Source of the DNA: Vibrio sinaloensis DSM 21326
GTDB lineage: Bacteria; Pseudomonadota; Gammaproteobacteria; Enterobacterales; Vibrionaceae
Length of the DNA stretch: 64,000 nt
Direction of reading: 5' to 3'
Assembly: GCF_000189275.1 (NCBI RefSeq)
Contig: NZ_AEVT01000058.1
Location: 169,221 to 233,220 of the forward strand
The notes beneath the pieces were generated by a model. It was not told where the DNA came from and ran no database searches. It saw only the letters and a program-made list of their open reading frames with translations. A program made the translations under genes and the position numbers. Positions 45,480 to 54,897 of this stretch are shown here, piece after piece; position 1 is the first letter of the stretch; every line of letters begins with the position of its first letter.

Positions 45480-47645
45480 ATGAGCTATCAACCACTATTA
45501 CTGAACTTTGACGAAGCAGCAGAGCTTAAAAAGTCACTTGGCACGGATAGCCTACTAGGTCACGCACTTGCACGTGATATTAAACAAACTGACAGCTACA
45601 TGGCTGAGGTGGGTATTGAAGTACCAGGCCATGGCGAAGGCGGTGGTTACGAACACAACCGTCATAAGCAGAACTACATTCACATTGATTTAGCGGGTCG
45701 CCTATTCCTTATCACGGGCGAGCCGAAATACCGTGACTACATTGTGGAGATGCTAACGGCTTACGCGAAGGTTTACCCAAAGCTTGAAAGCAACACAAGC
45801 CGTGACTCGAATCCTCCAGGTAAGATCTTCCACCAAACTCTGAATGAGAACATGTGGATGCTATACGCTTCTTGCGCGTACAGCTGCGTTTACCACACGT
45901 TGGAAGAAGAACAAAAGACACTTATTGAAAACGATCTATTCAAGCAGATGATTGAGCTGTTCGTGGTAACTTACGGTCACGACTTCGACATCGTTCACAA
46001 CCACGGTTTGTGGGCAGTTGCAGCGGTTGGTATCTGTGGCTATGCAATCAACGATCAAGACGCAGTAGACAAAGCGCTTTACGGCTTGAAGTTAGACAAA
46101 GTAAGCGGCGGTTTCCTAGCTCAGCTAGACCAATTGTTCTCGCCAGACGGCTACTACATGGAAGGTCCTTATTACCACCGTTTCTCGCTTCGCCCAATCT
46201 ACCTATTTGCCGAGGCAATTGAACGTCGTCAGCCAGAACTTAAGATCTACGAGTTCAACGACTCAGTCATCAAGACAACGTCTTACGCAGTATTTAAGAC
46301 CGCATTCCCAGATGGTACTTTGCCAGCACTGAACGATTCATCAAAGACGATTTCGATCAACGACGAAGGCGTTATCATGGCGACGTCTGTTTGTTACCAC
46401 CGTTACGAACAAACTGAGACACTTCTTGGCATGGCAGACCACCAGCAAGATGTTTGGGTTCATATCTCAGGTAAAACATTGTCTGACGCGGTTGCAGAAG
46501 CAGACGACATTAAACCCTTCAACTGGGGCAGCCTATTTGTAACTGATGGCCCAGAAGGTGAAAAAGGCGGCGTAAGCATTCTTCGTCACCGCGACGAACA
46601 AGATGACGATACGATGGCGCTTATCTGGTTTGGTCAACACGGTTCTGATCACCAATACCACTCAGCGTTAGACCATGGTCACTACGACGGTCTGCACCTA
46701 AGTGTGTTTAACCGCGGTCATGAAGTGCTGCACGATTACGGCTTCGGTCGCTGGGTAAATGTTGAGCCGAAGTTTGGCGGTCGTTACATCCCAGAGAACA
46801 AGTCTTACTGTAAACAGACTGTCGCGCACAACACAGTAACGGTTGACCAAAAGACACAAAACAACTTCGACACCGCTCTAGCGGAATCAAGGTACGGTTC
46901 TAAGCACTTCTTCAAAGTGGACGATGAAAAGCTGCAAGGCATGAGTGGTCGTATTTCTGGCTACTATGATGGCGTAGACATGCAACGCAGCATCATTCTT
47001 GCTGAATTGCCAGAGTTCGAAAAACCGCTTGTGATTGATGTGTACCGCATCGAAGCAGAGCAAGAGCACCAATATGACTTGCCTGTGCACTACTCTGGTC
47101 AAATCATCCGTACTGACTTCGACTACAAAGTTGAAAGCACGCTGCGTCCTCTTGGTGAAAACAACGGTTACCAACACTTATGGAATGTAGGCTCAGGCCA
47201 AGTCCCTTATTCATCAGAAAGAACAAGCTCTCTAGTAAGCTGGCTACACGACAGCAGCTACTACTCTCTGGTAACGAGCGTAACCAAAGAGAGTGAAGTT
47301 TACTTTGCTCGCACTGGCGCAAACGATCCAGACTTCAACTTGAAGAGCGAGCCAGCACTGATCTTGCGTCAATCAGGTCAAAATCACGTGTTTGCTTCAG
47401 TACTAGAGACACACGGTTACTTCAACGAATCTATCGAAGCATCAGTTGGTGCTCGTGGCTTAGTTGAGTCAGTCACTGTAGTTGGCAACAACGAAGTCGG
47501 TACAGTCATTCGCCTGCAAACAACAACGGGCAACACTTACCATTTTGCTATCTGTAACCTAGACGAAGACAAGCAGAACGCAGCGCACACAGTTGAGTTC
47601 GACGGTGTGACTTACACTTGGGAAGGAGCATTCGCACAGATTTAA
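45480..47645 (+). CDS. Oligoalginate lyase, PL17 (second copy)
   Basis: 721 residues, a paralogue of the first copy and cotranscribed with it, starting two bases after its stop. Active-site equivalents are Asn174-His175 in VHNHGLWAV and Tyr232 in MEGPYYHRF. The His loop differs: GQHGSDHQYHSALDHGHYDGL is eight residues longer than in the first copy. No signal peptide, so it acts in the cytoplasm or periplasm-facing side only if exported by other means. Different oligomer preference is an inference. Confidence 0.93.
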   Translation: MSYQPLLLNFDEAAELKKSLGTDSLLGHALARDIKQTDSYMAEVGIEVPGHGEGGGYEHNRHKQNYIHIDLAGRLFLITGEPKYRDYIVEMLTAYAKVYPKLESNTSRDSNPPGKIFHQTLNENMWMLYASCAYSCVYHTLEEEQKTLIENDLFKQMIELFVVTYGHDFDIVHNHGLWAVAAVGICGYAINDQDAVDKALYGLKLDKVSGGFLAQLDQLFSPDGYYMEGPYYHRFSLRPIYLFAEAIERRQPELKIYEFNDSVIKTTSYAVFKTAFPDGTLPALNDSSKTISINDEGVIMATSVCYHRYEQTETLLGMADHQQDVWVHISGKTLSDAVAEADDIKPFNWGSLFVTDGPEGEKGGVSILRHRDEQDDDTMALIWFGQHGSDHQYHSALDHGHYDGLHLSVFNRGHEVLHDYGFGRWVNVEPKFGGRYIPENKSYCKQTVAHNTVTVDQKTQNNFDTALAESRYGSKHFFKVDDEKLQGMSGRISGYYDGVDMQRSIILAELPEFEKPLVIDVYRIEAEQEHQYDLPVHYSGQIIRTDFDYKVESTLRPLGENNGYQHLWNVGSGQVPYSSERTSSLVSWLHDSSYYSLVTSVTKESEVYFARTGANDPDFNLKSEPALILRQSGQNHVFASVLETHGYFNESIEASVGARGLVESVTVVGNNEVGTVIRLQTTTGNTYHFAICNLDEDKQNAAHTVEFDGVTYTWEGAFAQI

Positions 47646-47681
47646 TCGTTGCGTTTAATGTAAAAAATCGGGAAATAAGTC

Positions 47682-47710
47682 AAAGCCGAGCATCATGCTC
47701 GGCTTTTTTA
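47682..47710 (+). terminator. Terminator of the PL17 pair
   Basis: AAAGCCGAGC pairs with GCTCGGCTTT and T residues continue. Confidence 0.9.
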
Positions 47711-47723
47711 TCTCGGGGTAAGC

Positions 47724-48752
47724 TTATGAACTTACTTTGGTTTGATTTGATTGTAGGTTCGCATCAATACTTTGATCGCCCTTTAGCCTTTCCCAAAGTT
47801 GTCCCATCAATTCAAAGCTACGTTCGCTCGGATAACGCTGTGTGGAGTCCAGTAGTTCCCACTCGCCACTATCACTCTTTTCGGCAAAGATAAACTCAAA
47901 CGCAAGATTGTTAGACATGCCTAATCGTAAATCAGTGACAATCAAGGAATCGTCTTCAACACGGTAGTTAAGGTAGTTGTGCGAAAATGATTTCAACCCA
48001 ATGAGTGTTTCAGGTTGATCTTCTAATGGCCATTCGCCCAAAGAGTGGGAAATAAAATCAATATTATCGTTACCATCTAACACGGAGGCTAAACCTTCCC
48101 AATACTTACCCTCGTCCATAACAACCACCCGCCATAGCAGGGTATTAAAAGGCGTTGGCGTAATCAAAACTTGTTGGTTTGGTAGATTTTGTGCACTCAA
48201 GTTCTGTTCAACTCTGGAAGCAATCATCTGTTGAGAGGCATACCCCCACCCTAAATAGAGCGTTGAAATCAGCACCACGGTTTGACACCAACACCCACCG
48301 CTGCTTTTCGAGAACAGCGCAACACCTATCGCAAACAACAGAGGTAACGTATAGAGAGGGTCGATGATGAACACGTTTCTCAATTCAAAGTAGCCCTCAA
48401 ATGGCCAGATCAACTGAGTGCCGTAAGTGGTCATTGTATCCAACAGAGTATGAGTCACGAATACACTGACAGTGAGGAAAAACACCCGCGCAAGCGTCCA
48501 AAACGAATCAGGACGTAAGCGGCAATAGAGCCAAGAAATCAGCAAAGCAAAAGGAGGTAGCACAAGCAAAGAGTGAGTAAAGCCGCGATGTTTGATCGTA
48601 TTTTGCACCGCATCGCCATAATCCAGTATGACATCCAAGTCCGGCAATGTACCTAAGGCTGCGCCCACTAAGAGCACTTTCGCATTGCACTTCTTACCTG
48701 CGATTGCCCCTGCGACTGTGGCTCCTAAAGCAGCTTGAGTAATTGAGTCCAT
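47724..48752 (-). CDS. YdjM/YbcI-type membrane metal-dependent hydrolase
   Basis: 342 residues. N-terminal MDSITQAALGATVAGAIAGKK and a GTLPDLDVILDYGD motif followed by KHRGFTHSLLVLP with a later THTLLDTMTTYGTQ are the His/Asp blocks of the PF04307 family. Four or five membrane helices occupy about residues 1-185, then a soluble C-terminal domain. Function is not known. No clear tie to alginate use except location. Confidence 0.8.
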   Translation of the reverse strand: MDSITQAALGATVAGAIAGKKCNAKVLLVGAALGTLPDLDVILDYGDAVQNTIKHRGFTHSLLVLPPFALLISWLYCRLRPDSFWTLARVFFLTVSVFVTHTLLDTMTTYGTQLIWPFEGYFELRNVFIIDPLYTLPLLFAIGVALFSKSSGGCWCQTVVLISTLYLGWGYASQQMIASRVEQNLSAQNLPNQQVLITPTPFNTLLWRVVVMDEGKYWEGLASVLDGNDNIDFISHSLGEWPLEDQPETLIGLKSFSHNYLNYRVEDDSLIVTDLRLGMSNNLAFEFIFAEKSDSGEWELLDSTQRYPSERSFELMGQLWERLKGDQSIDANLQSNQTKVSS

Positions 48753-48900
48753 CTATCTCGTTTCATTCATAAATAACTAACATTGAAAACTAATCGGCTG
48801 AGCGAATAGTGTCAAACACAACAGCCTTTTCTACTCAGCTATTTACGATCTTTTACGTAATAGAGGATCAGTGGGCGAAACAGAGAATTCTAGAAACAAT

Positions 48901-48923
48901 GAAGCCCTCACAGTGAGGGCTTC
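48901..48923 (-). terminator. Perfect hairpin after the second MATE gene
   Basis: GAAGCCCTCAC pairs with GTGAGGGCTTC with a single base between arms. No strong T run follows on the minus strand, so its terminator role is likely but weak. Confidence 0.55.
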
Positions 48924-48933
48924 GAGTCAGAGG

Positions 48934-50292
48934 TTAGTCATACATCAGCTTATCAGCTTTAGTGAGGTCAAATTCATTGAGTGACTTTCTGGCTAAATGT
49001 CTAAACGGCAGTGCTTTGACCATCTCTTCAAACGGCAGAATCGCAAACGCCCAAAATATAGAAGCATCAAGCCCAATAACAACTAACGCACACAGTGGCA
49101 GTGACACCACCCATTGACCCGTGAAGTTAATTTTAAAAACCGCCGTTGTTTTACCGAGCGCTCGGAGCACATGGCCATGCACAGTGTTATAGCCTCTGAC
49201 GATAGGGAGAAAGATATACAACGGCGCAATCACAGCCAAGGCTTGATAGGTATCGGCTTCTAGATCTGGATAAAGATCAGGTAAAAACCAGCTCAAAATG
49301 AAGAAGAACAGCGCCGACACCATCGAGATCACCACTGCCATATCAATACTGACATCGACATTTTTTCTCAGGTCGTCTAACTGACGCGAGCCAATCGCTT
49401 GGCTAATCGTAATGGCCGATGAGTGCGCCCAAGCCGTAATAAATTGTGTACCCATTTTTATCCACGGCATCACAATCGTCATCGCTACATAGGCGTAAAG
49501 CGTCAGCTGAGAGAATATCAACATGTAGATGGTCGCACCCGCTTGAAGCATGGTGACATTTGCGGCAACCGGAAAGATCTCTTTGAAGTGATTTTTGACG
49601 TTGGTCTTTAATGATGCGTCTAAACGTCGGATATCCAGCATCAGTGATGATGTCATCTTAATGCACAGTGACAAGAAGATGAATCGAACGCTAATCGCAA
49701 CCAAACTGCCCGCCGCTGCGCCCTCAACACCCATACCTGAGTAACCCATCGCTCCATGAATCAACACATATGACGCGACTACATTGACAGGGAGCTCAAT
49801 CAAATAGCCTTTAAACGGTACCTTAGTACGACCTAAAGCATTGAACAGTGCGATCATTACTTGAGTTGTTGCATTGAACAAGATGATGTACTTCGCAACG
49901 GCAAGGTAACGCTCTGTTTCACCGATTAATGAAGTATCATCCGTCAACAATCCGATTAATGCAGAGCCACCTATAGAGAGCGCAAGCCAAAACAGCAGCG
50001 CAATCACCAAGTTAATGGATAGCCCCGCCCAAAAGCCTCGGTTTAAGCTGTCACTGTTGGACGAACCAAAGGCGCGACTTAATACCAATTGAGAACCATT
50101 GGCTAAGGCCATTTGCACCCCCAAAACAAAGGCGACTATCGTTGAGGCGATCCCCATTGCAGCAAGGGAGATTTCACCCAATGGAGAGACTAAGAACGTG
50201 TCGATCATCAGCATTGATTGCATCAAAAGTGCATTCAGCGCCAACGGCCAAGCGAGCGAAAGGTTCTTTTTTACATACGGCGTAGAGGACAT
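48934..50292 (-). CDS. MATE-family transporter
   Basis: 452 residues with about twelve helices. It opens with KNLSLAWPLALNALLMQSMLMIDTFLVSPLGE and has ANGSQLVLSRAFG, as in MATE proteins. It is a different subgroup from the MATE gene at 14768. The substrate is unknown. Lying between alginate genes and regulators, it may be a recent or old passenger of the block. Confidence 0.88.
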   Translation of the reverse strand: MSSTPYVKKNLSLAWPLALNALLMQSMLMIDTFLVSPLGEISLAAMGIASTIVAFVLGVQMALANGSQLVLSRAFGSSNSDSLNRGFWAGLSINLVIALLFWLALSIGGSALIGLLTDDTSLIGETERYLAVAKYIILFNATTQVMIALFNALGRTKVPFKGYLIELPVNVVASYVLIHGAMGYSGMGVEGAAAGSLVAISVRFIFLSLCIKMTSSLMLDIRRLDASLKTNVKNHFKEIFPVAANVTMLQAGATIYMLIFSQLTLYAYVAMTIVMPWIKMGTQFITAWAHSSAITISQAIGSRQLDDLRKNVDVSIDMAVVISMVSALFFFILSWFLPDLYPDLEADTYQALAVIAPLYIFLPIVRGYNTVHGHVLRALGKTTAVFKINFTGQWVVSLPLCALVVIGLDASIFWAFAILPFEEMVKALPFRHLARKSLNEFDLTKADKLMYD

Positions 50293-50374
50293 ATTGAACT
50301 TATTTGGGGTGTTTCCAAAGAAGGCTCCGATAGCAAAGCCTCCCTATTTGTGTGTGTAACAGCAGAACAAACGC

Positions 50375-51091
50375 TTATCCGTTTGCCACTAGAGCCAACT
50401 TTTGATTCTCGTCATCAAGCAATATTTGAGAAGCAATCCGCGCTTCACTTGGGTCACCAGCCATGATGGCATTGTAAATGCGTTGGTGCTCTTCTAAGCA
50501 AAAACGACCGCCCTCGGCAGACTCATCAATGAACTGTTTAAAGATGGTCGACAAAATATTGCTGAACGGAATATAGAACTGGTTACCGGTACAAAGAAAA
50601 ATGGTTTGATGGAACAGATGATCGTTCTCTGTCCATGCTCGGTAATCGTAGCTTCTCGCGGCAATGGTCATCGACTGAAAAATCACGGAGAGTGACTTTC
50701 GCTGACTCGCAGATGCGTGTGTTGCCGCTAATGCACAGGCTTCAGGCTCAATCGCTTTACGCAACCCAAGAAATTGCCCCAAAAATGGTGCGGAATCTTC
50801 GAGATCTTGTATCCACTCTAGCAATTGTGGATCAAGAAAATGCCAGTGCTGACGGGGTCTCACCATCGTACCGACTTTAGGCTTAGATTCAATAAGCCCC
50901 TTTGCCGACAACAACTTAGTCGATTCTCTAAGTGCGGTTCGGCTGACTCCAAATGCTTCACATAATTCAAGTTCACTGGGTAGCTTTTCTAGTTCAGCTA
51001 TCTCTCTAGACAATATCTTACGCGCTAATTGCCGTGCTATTTGAACGTGAATCTTGCGACTGGAGTTTTCTACCAACGAAAACGTGGCCAT
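50375..51091 (-). CDS. GntR/FadR-type regulator with incomplete FCD metal site
   Basis: 238 residues. Winged helix with KLPSELELCEAFGVSRTALRES (about 38-60), then an FCD effector domain (about 85-225). Metal ligands Asp/His in NDHLFHQTIF and His in EEHQRIYNAI are present, but the last His, ANHLL in the sister protein, is replaced by SQILL. It is divergent from the sister regulator at 51408, and the two are clearly paralogous. One or both should control the alginate genes through the TTGTANTACAA-like sites. Confidence 0.88.
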   Translation of the reverse strand: MATFSLVENSSRKIHVQIARQLARKILSREIAELEKLPSELELCEAFGVSRTALRESTKLLSAKGLIESKPKVGTMVRPRQHWHFLDPQLLEWIQDLEDSAPFLGQFLGLRKAIEPEACALAATHASASQRKSLSVIFQSMTIAARSYDYRAWTENDHLFHQTIFLCTGNQFYIPFSNILSTIFKQFIDESAEGGRFCLEEHQRIYNAIMAGDPSEARIASQILLDDENQKLALVANG

Positions 51092-51407
51092 AACTGGCTC
51101 CTATAACAAGACGCTAAATAAATCATACAATATCATCTATAAATAACAAGCGACCAGATCTCATAATCCACTATTCGGGTAATGAGAGATCTGTTAGATT
51201 CGGCTTTAACGGGCTTATTTAGAAATGAGATTCACTTGATACTACTCGGATAAACACCTTGTATACCCTGTAATGACAGAGCGATTTATTACGACCAAAC
51301 GTTAAGTTTGTGAATCAAAGATGCCTTTGGGAAAAGAGTGCTTGGAGCACCATAGTCCAAGTGCTAGAATTACACTTAAATAATACATATCAATTATAAG
51401 TTAGATT
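51092..51407. promoter_or_regulatory. Divergent regulatory region between the two FadR-type genes
   Basis: 316 bases. A half-operator TCATACAA (51123-51130) lies near the left gene and TAATACA (about 51381-51387) near the right one, so both genes may be autoregulated. An imperfect hairpin, CAGATCTCAT against ATGAGAGATCTG, covers 51155-51193. No gene is seen. Confidence 0.45.
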
Positions 51408-52124
51408 ATGACTGGATCATTTAGCTCTATCTCAGGCTCAAAACGCAGCCTGCACGTTCAAGTGGCGCGTGAAATTGCACGTGGCATCTTATCTGGCAAG
51501 TTGGCTCAAGGCTCTATCCTTCCTGGTGAAATGGACCTGTGTGAGCAATTTGGTGTTAGTCGTACCGCACTGCGTGAAGCCGTTAAACTGTTAACCTCAA
51601 AAGGCTTACTTGAGTCTCGCCCTAAAGTTGGCACCCGTGTAATCGATCGCGCTTACTGGAACTTCCTTGATCCACAATTGATTGAATGGATGGATGGTCT
51701 AGCCGATACCGATCAGTTCTGCGGTCAATTTTTGGGCCTACGCCGTGCTATTGAGCCAGAAGCCTGTGCCCTAGCCGCAAAACATGCCACTGCGGAGCAA
51801 CGTATTGAGCTATCAGAAACTTTCCAAAGAATGGTGGAAGTGGCAGAAGCCCCTGAATTTGACCATGCAAAATGGATGGAAGTCGACACGAAATTCCATA
51901 GTCTGATTTTCAATGCGACAGGCAATGACTTCTACCTACCTTTCGGTAATATCCTGACGACCATGTTTGTGAATTTCATCGCGCATTCTTCAGAAGAAGG
52001 CAGTACGTGTATCAATGAACACCGCCAAATCTACGAGGCAATCATGGCAGGTAACAGTGACAAAGCACGTCAAGCATCAGCAAACCACCTACTAGACTCG
52101 AATCACCGCCTCGCAACGGTCTAG
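51408..52124 (+). CDS. GntR/FadR-type regulator with complete FCD site
   Basis: 238 residues. Winged helix with ILPGEMDLCEQFGVSRTALREAVK, then an FCD domain with Asp and His in VDTKFHSLIF, His in NEHRQIYEAI and His in ANHLLDSN, a complete metal/effector site. This is the more likely sensor of a pathway intermediate such as KDG or DEHU. That ligand is an inference from the family (UxuR, KdgR-type FCD proteins) and context. Confidence 0.9.
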   Translation: MTGSFSSISGSKRSLHVQVAREIARGILSGKLAQGSILPGEMDLCEQFGVSRTALREAVKLLTSKGLLESRPKVGTRVIDRAYWNFLDPQLIEWMDGLADTDQFCGQFLGLRRAIEPEACALAAKHATAEQRIELSETFQRMVEVAEAPEFDHAKWMEVDTKFHSLIFNATGNDFYLPFGNILTTMFVNFIAHSSEEGSTCINEHRQIYEAIMAGNSDKARQASANHLLDSNHRLATV

Positions 52125-52146
52125 TTTAAAAACACTTCAAATCCTA

Positions 52147-52173
52147 AAGCACGCTTTCTGGCGTGCTTTTTTG
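52147..52173 (+). terminator. Terminator of the second FadR-type gene
   Basis: AAAGCACGC pairs with GCGTGCTTT and T residues follow. Confidence 0.88.
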
Positions 52174-52228
52174 TATCGAACACTCAAGGTTTAACCAAAT
52201 TTTGATGCACGCAACACAATAAGAGATA

Positions 52229-52239
52229 TAATAATACAA
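52229..52239 (+). promoter_or_regulatory. FadR-type operator-like site before the CBS/DUF294 gene
   Basis: TAATAATACAA has one mismatch to TNGTNNNACNA. It lies 25 bases before the start at 52264. Confidence 0.35.
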
Positions 52240-52263
52240 TTATATCTCTATCAATGGTTAGCT

Positions 52264-54126
52264 ATGAGTGATCCGTTACTGCCTAATATTATCCAGTTCA
52301 TTCGACAAATCGATCCGTTCGATAAAGTGCCTGAGTCTAACTTAAGGCAGTTAGCGTCGAATATACATATCACCTATCTAGCCAAGGGCGATACGGTCAA
52401 TCCATGTGATAACCCTGAAGAGAAGTCCCTCTATGTCATTCGGACGGGGTCGATGGAACAGAGAAAAAGCGATGGCGTGCTTCGAGCTAGGCTTGGCCCT
52501 GAAGATCTGTTTGGTTTCACCTTTCTAGATAAACAGATCGATGATGAGCAAGGGTATCAGGCGATCGCCATTGAAAGTACGCTGCTTTACATCATTCCCC
52601 ACTCTGCCCTACAAACTTTATTCAAAGAGTTTCCCGCGTGCGCCGAACACTTTGCGTCGCAAGCACAAGTACGGCTTAAGTCAGCATTAGACGTTGTTTG
52701 GTCTAATAAAGAGAAAGGCTTATTCATTAAACGAGTTGATGAAGTGGCTAGCGGTCGAGTTGCTGTTGTCACCTCAGATTTGTCGATAAGGGAAGTCGCA
52801 CATACCATGCTAGTACAGCGATCTCCCTGCGCGGTAATCTATGAAGATAATCAGATTGTTGGCTTAATTACTGACCGAGATATGACCAAACGGGTTATTG
52901 CCGTTGGCGCTTCAACCGATGGTCCAATTCGTGACGTGATGACTCATTCACCACAAACCGTAAAGCCTGACGACTTGGTACTTCACGCCGCATCCATCAT
53001 GATGCAATCCAACATCAGAAATTTGCCTGTGGTTCAAGATAATAAGGTGGTTGGGCTTTTGACCACCACTCACCTTGTTCAGAACCACCGCGTTCAAGCT
53101 ATTTTCCTGATTGAAAAGATAAAATACGCCGGTAGCGTTAAGTCCCTATCTAGTTTCACACCTGAACGCCAAGCCATATTTGAGGCTCTGGTTGAAGGCA
53201 ATGTCGCGCCTGAAGTGATCGGCAAAGTAATGACAATGATTATGGATGCCTACACAAAACGGCTTATCCAAATCGCCATCGACAAACTGGGCCCCCCACC
53301 TTGCGACTTTTCTTGGATCGTCGCAGGCTCACATGCGCGCAATGAAGTACACATGTTGTCTGACCAAGACAGTGCGATCGTACTTGCCGATGACGCGACC
53401 GAAAACGACCGTATCTACTTTAAACACCTTGCGATGATGGTCACCAATGGCCTCGCTAGCTGTGATTACCCACTTTGCCCAGGCAAATTCATGGCAGCGA
53501 CACCGAAATGGTGTCAAACCCTGAGTGTCTGGAAACATTACTACAAGAAGTGGGTAGCAAACCCTGAGTATGAACGCCTGCTCAATATCAGTGTGTTCTT
53601 AGAGATTCGGACCGTGTTTGGTGTCAGCGATTATGAAAAACAGCTTAGAGAAGCCCTACATGAGAACATCCGTAGCAACCGCGAATTCTTGAGTATGCTT
53701 GTAAACGATGCGGTGACTACAAATCCGCCGCTTGGTATCTTCAACAAGCTTGTACTCGAGAAGTCAGGAGAAAACAAAAAGACACTTAACGTTAAAAAGT
53801 ATGCGATCAACTTAATTATCGACCTCGCTCGAATCTACGGTTTGGCGGTAGAGACTGATGTTTCTGCCACCGATGAACGCTTTAAAGCCGCCTATGAGAA
53901 AGGTGTGCTAAGCGAAGATGCATTTAAAAACATCCTTGGCGCCTACGAGTTTATTCTGTCGTTTCGATTCAACCACCAGCTCGAAGCATTGAAGAGTGGT
54001 CATACACCTGATAATCACATCAACCCTGATAGTTTTGGTAGCTTTGAGCGCAAGCACTTAAAAGATGCGTTTAGGATCATTGCCGACCTTCAGGAGGCGG
54101 CGAAAGTGAGGTTTGGGAATCGTTAA
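52264..54126 (+). CDS. Cyclic-nucleotide-binding/CBS/DUF294 nucleotidyltransferase-like protein
   Basis: 620 residues in four parts: a cNMP-binding-like domain (about 1-140), a CBS pair (about 155-275, with CAVIYEDNQIVGLITDRDMTK and LPVVQDNKVVGLLTT), a DUF294 GlnD-like nucleotidyltransferase core (about 310-460, with AGSHARNEVHMLSDQDSAIV), and a C-terminal helical DUF294_C domain. Such proteins often accompany acetate-type SSS symporters and probably sense nucleotides or modify a partner. Its stop overlaps the next start (TAATG). Confidence 0.88.
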   Translation: MSDPLLPNIIQFIRQIDPFDKVPESNLRQLASNIHITYLAKGDTVNPCDNPEEKSLYVIRTGSMEQRKSDGVLRARLGPEDLFGFTFLDKQIDDEQGYQAIAIESTLLYIIPHSALQTLFKEFPACAEHFASQAQVRLKSALDVVWSNKEKGLFIKRVDEVASGRVAVVTSDLSIREVAHTMLVQRSPCAVIYEDNQIVGLITDRDMTKRVIAVGASTDGPIRDVMTHSPQTVKPDDLVLHAASIMMQSNIRNLPVVQDNKVVGLLTTTHLVQNHRVQAIFLIEKIKYAGSVKSLSSFTPERQAIFEALVEGNVAPEVIGKVMTMIMDAYTKRLIQIAIDKLGPPPCDFSWIVAGSHARNEVHMLSDQDSAIVLADDATENDRIYFKHLAMMVTNGLASCDYPLCPGKFMAATPKWCQTLSVWKHYYKKWVANPEYERLLNISVFLEIRTVFGVSDYEKQLREALHENIRSNREFLSMLVNDAVTTNPPLGIFNKLVLEKSGENKKTLNVKKYAINLIIDLARIYGLAVETDVSATDERFKAAYEKGVLSEDAFKNILGAYEFILSFRFNHQLEALKSGHTPDNHINPDSFGSFERKHLKDAFRIIADLQEAAKVRFGNR

Positions 54127-54842
54127 TGAAAATACTCACAGACTTTTTTCATCCACTTTCAAGGTTTAATCGTAAGCGCGCGCATTACAGAGGCCAAGTT
54201 CCTTTGCCTGAGGAGCTAAATAGCGTTTTTCATTTCGAGTCTGTACCCGTAGATGCTAACGCGAAAGGCTTAGACTATTTAGTGCTCGACCTTGAAACAA
54301 CTGGGCTTGATGCCGAATCTGACCTCATCTTGTCGATGGGTTGGGTCGAAATATCAAATGGTGTGATTGATTTAAGTACGGCACAGCATTTCTACCTCAG
54401 TAACGAATCGCAGATCAAACCCGAAACAGCCGTAATAAACCATATCACGCCTCAGATGCTGGAAGATGGCATCTCAATCCACGACGCTATGAATGCGCTT
54501 TTCGAAGTTGCACAAGGCAAAGTGTTGGTCGCCCACTCTTGTTCGGTAGAAAACAGTTTCATTCAGCGTTATCTCTCGTATCGTTTTCAGATCAATGCCG
54601 TCCCTTTAATGTGGCTAGATACGCTTTGTATTGAGAAGAAATTGGCGCGGGCTATCAATAATCACCAAGATCTTGATGTTTCACTTGGAGCAACCAGAGA
54701 GCGCTATCAACTGCCTGAATACATTGAGCATAATGCTTTAATGGATGCTGTCGCGACCGCAGAATTACTACTCGCTCAAGAAGCACGACTCGCCTCAAGT
54801 AAGCCCGTTACCATAGGTTTGCTCTATCGGTTAAGCCACTAG
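54126..54842 (+). CDS. DnaQ-like 3'-5' exonuclease
   Basis: 238 residues. The DEDD exonuclease motifs are visible: DLETTGL (Exo I), the later VAHSCSVENSFI (Exo II), and HNALMDAVATAELL (Exo III). It is translationally coupled with the CBS/DUF294 gene, a pairing known from other gammaproteobacteria. It is not the replicative epsilon subunit. Its biological role is unknown. Confidence 0.88.
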   Translation: MKILTDFFHPLSRFNRKRAHYRGQVPLPEELNSVFHFESVPVDANAKGLDYLVLDLETTGLDAESDLILSMGWVEISNGVIDLSTAQHFYLSNESQIKPETAVINHITPQMLEDGISIHDAMNALFEVAQGKVLVAHSCSVENSFIQRYLSYRFQINAVPLMWLDTLCIEKKLARAINNHQDLDVSLGATRERYQLPEYIEHNALMDAVATAELLLAQEARLASSKPVTIGLLYRLSH

Positions 54843-54850
54843 AGAAACTA

Positions 54851-54877
54851 AAAAAAGCCAGCATATCGCTGGCTTTT
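54851..54877. terminator. Bidirectional terminator between the exonuclease and porin genes
   Basis: AAAAGCCAGC pairs with GCTGGCTTTT around ATATC, serving both convergent genes. Confidence 0.85.
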
Positions 54878-54897
54878 CACTGGACAGTTTGAATCAA

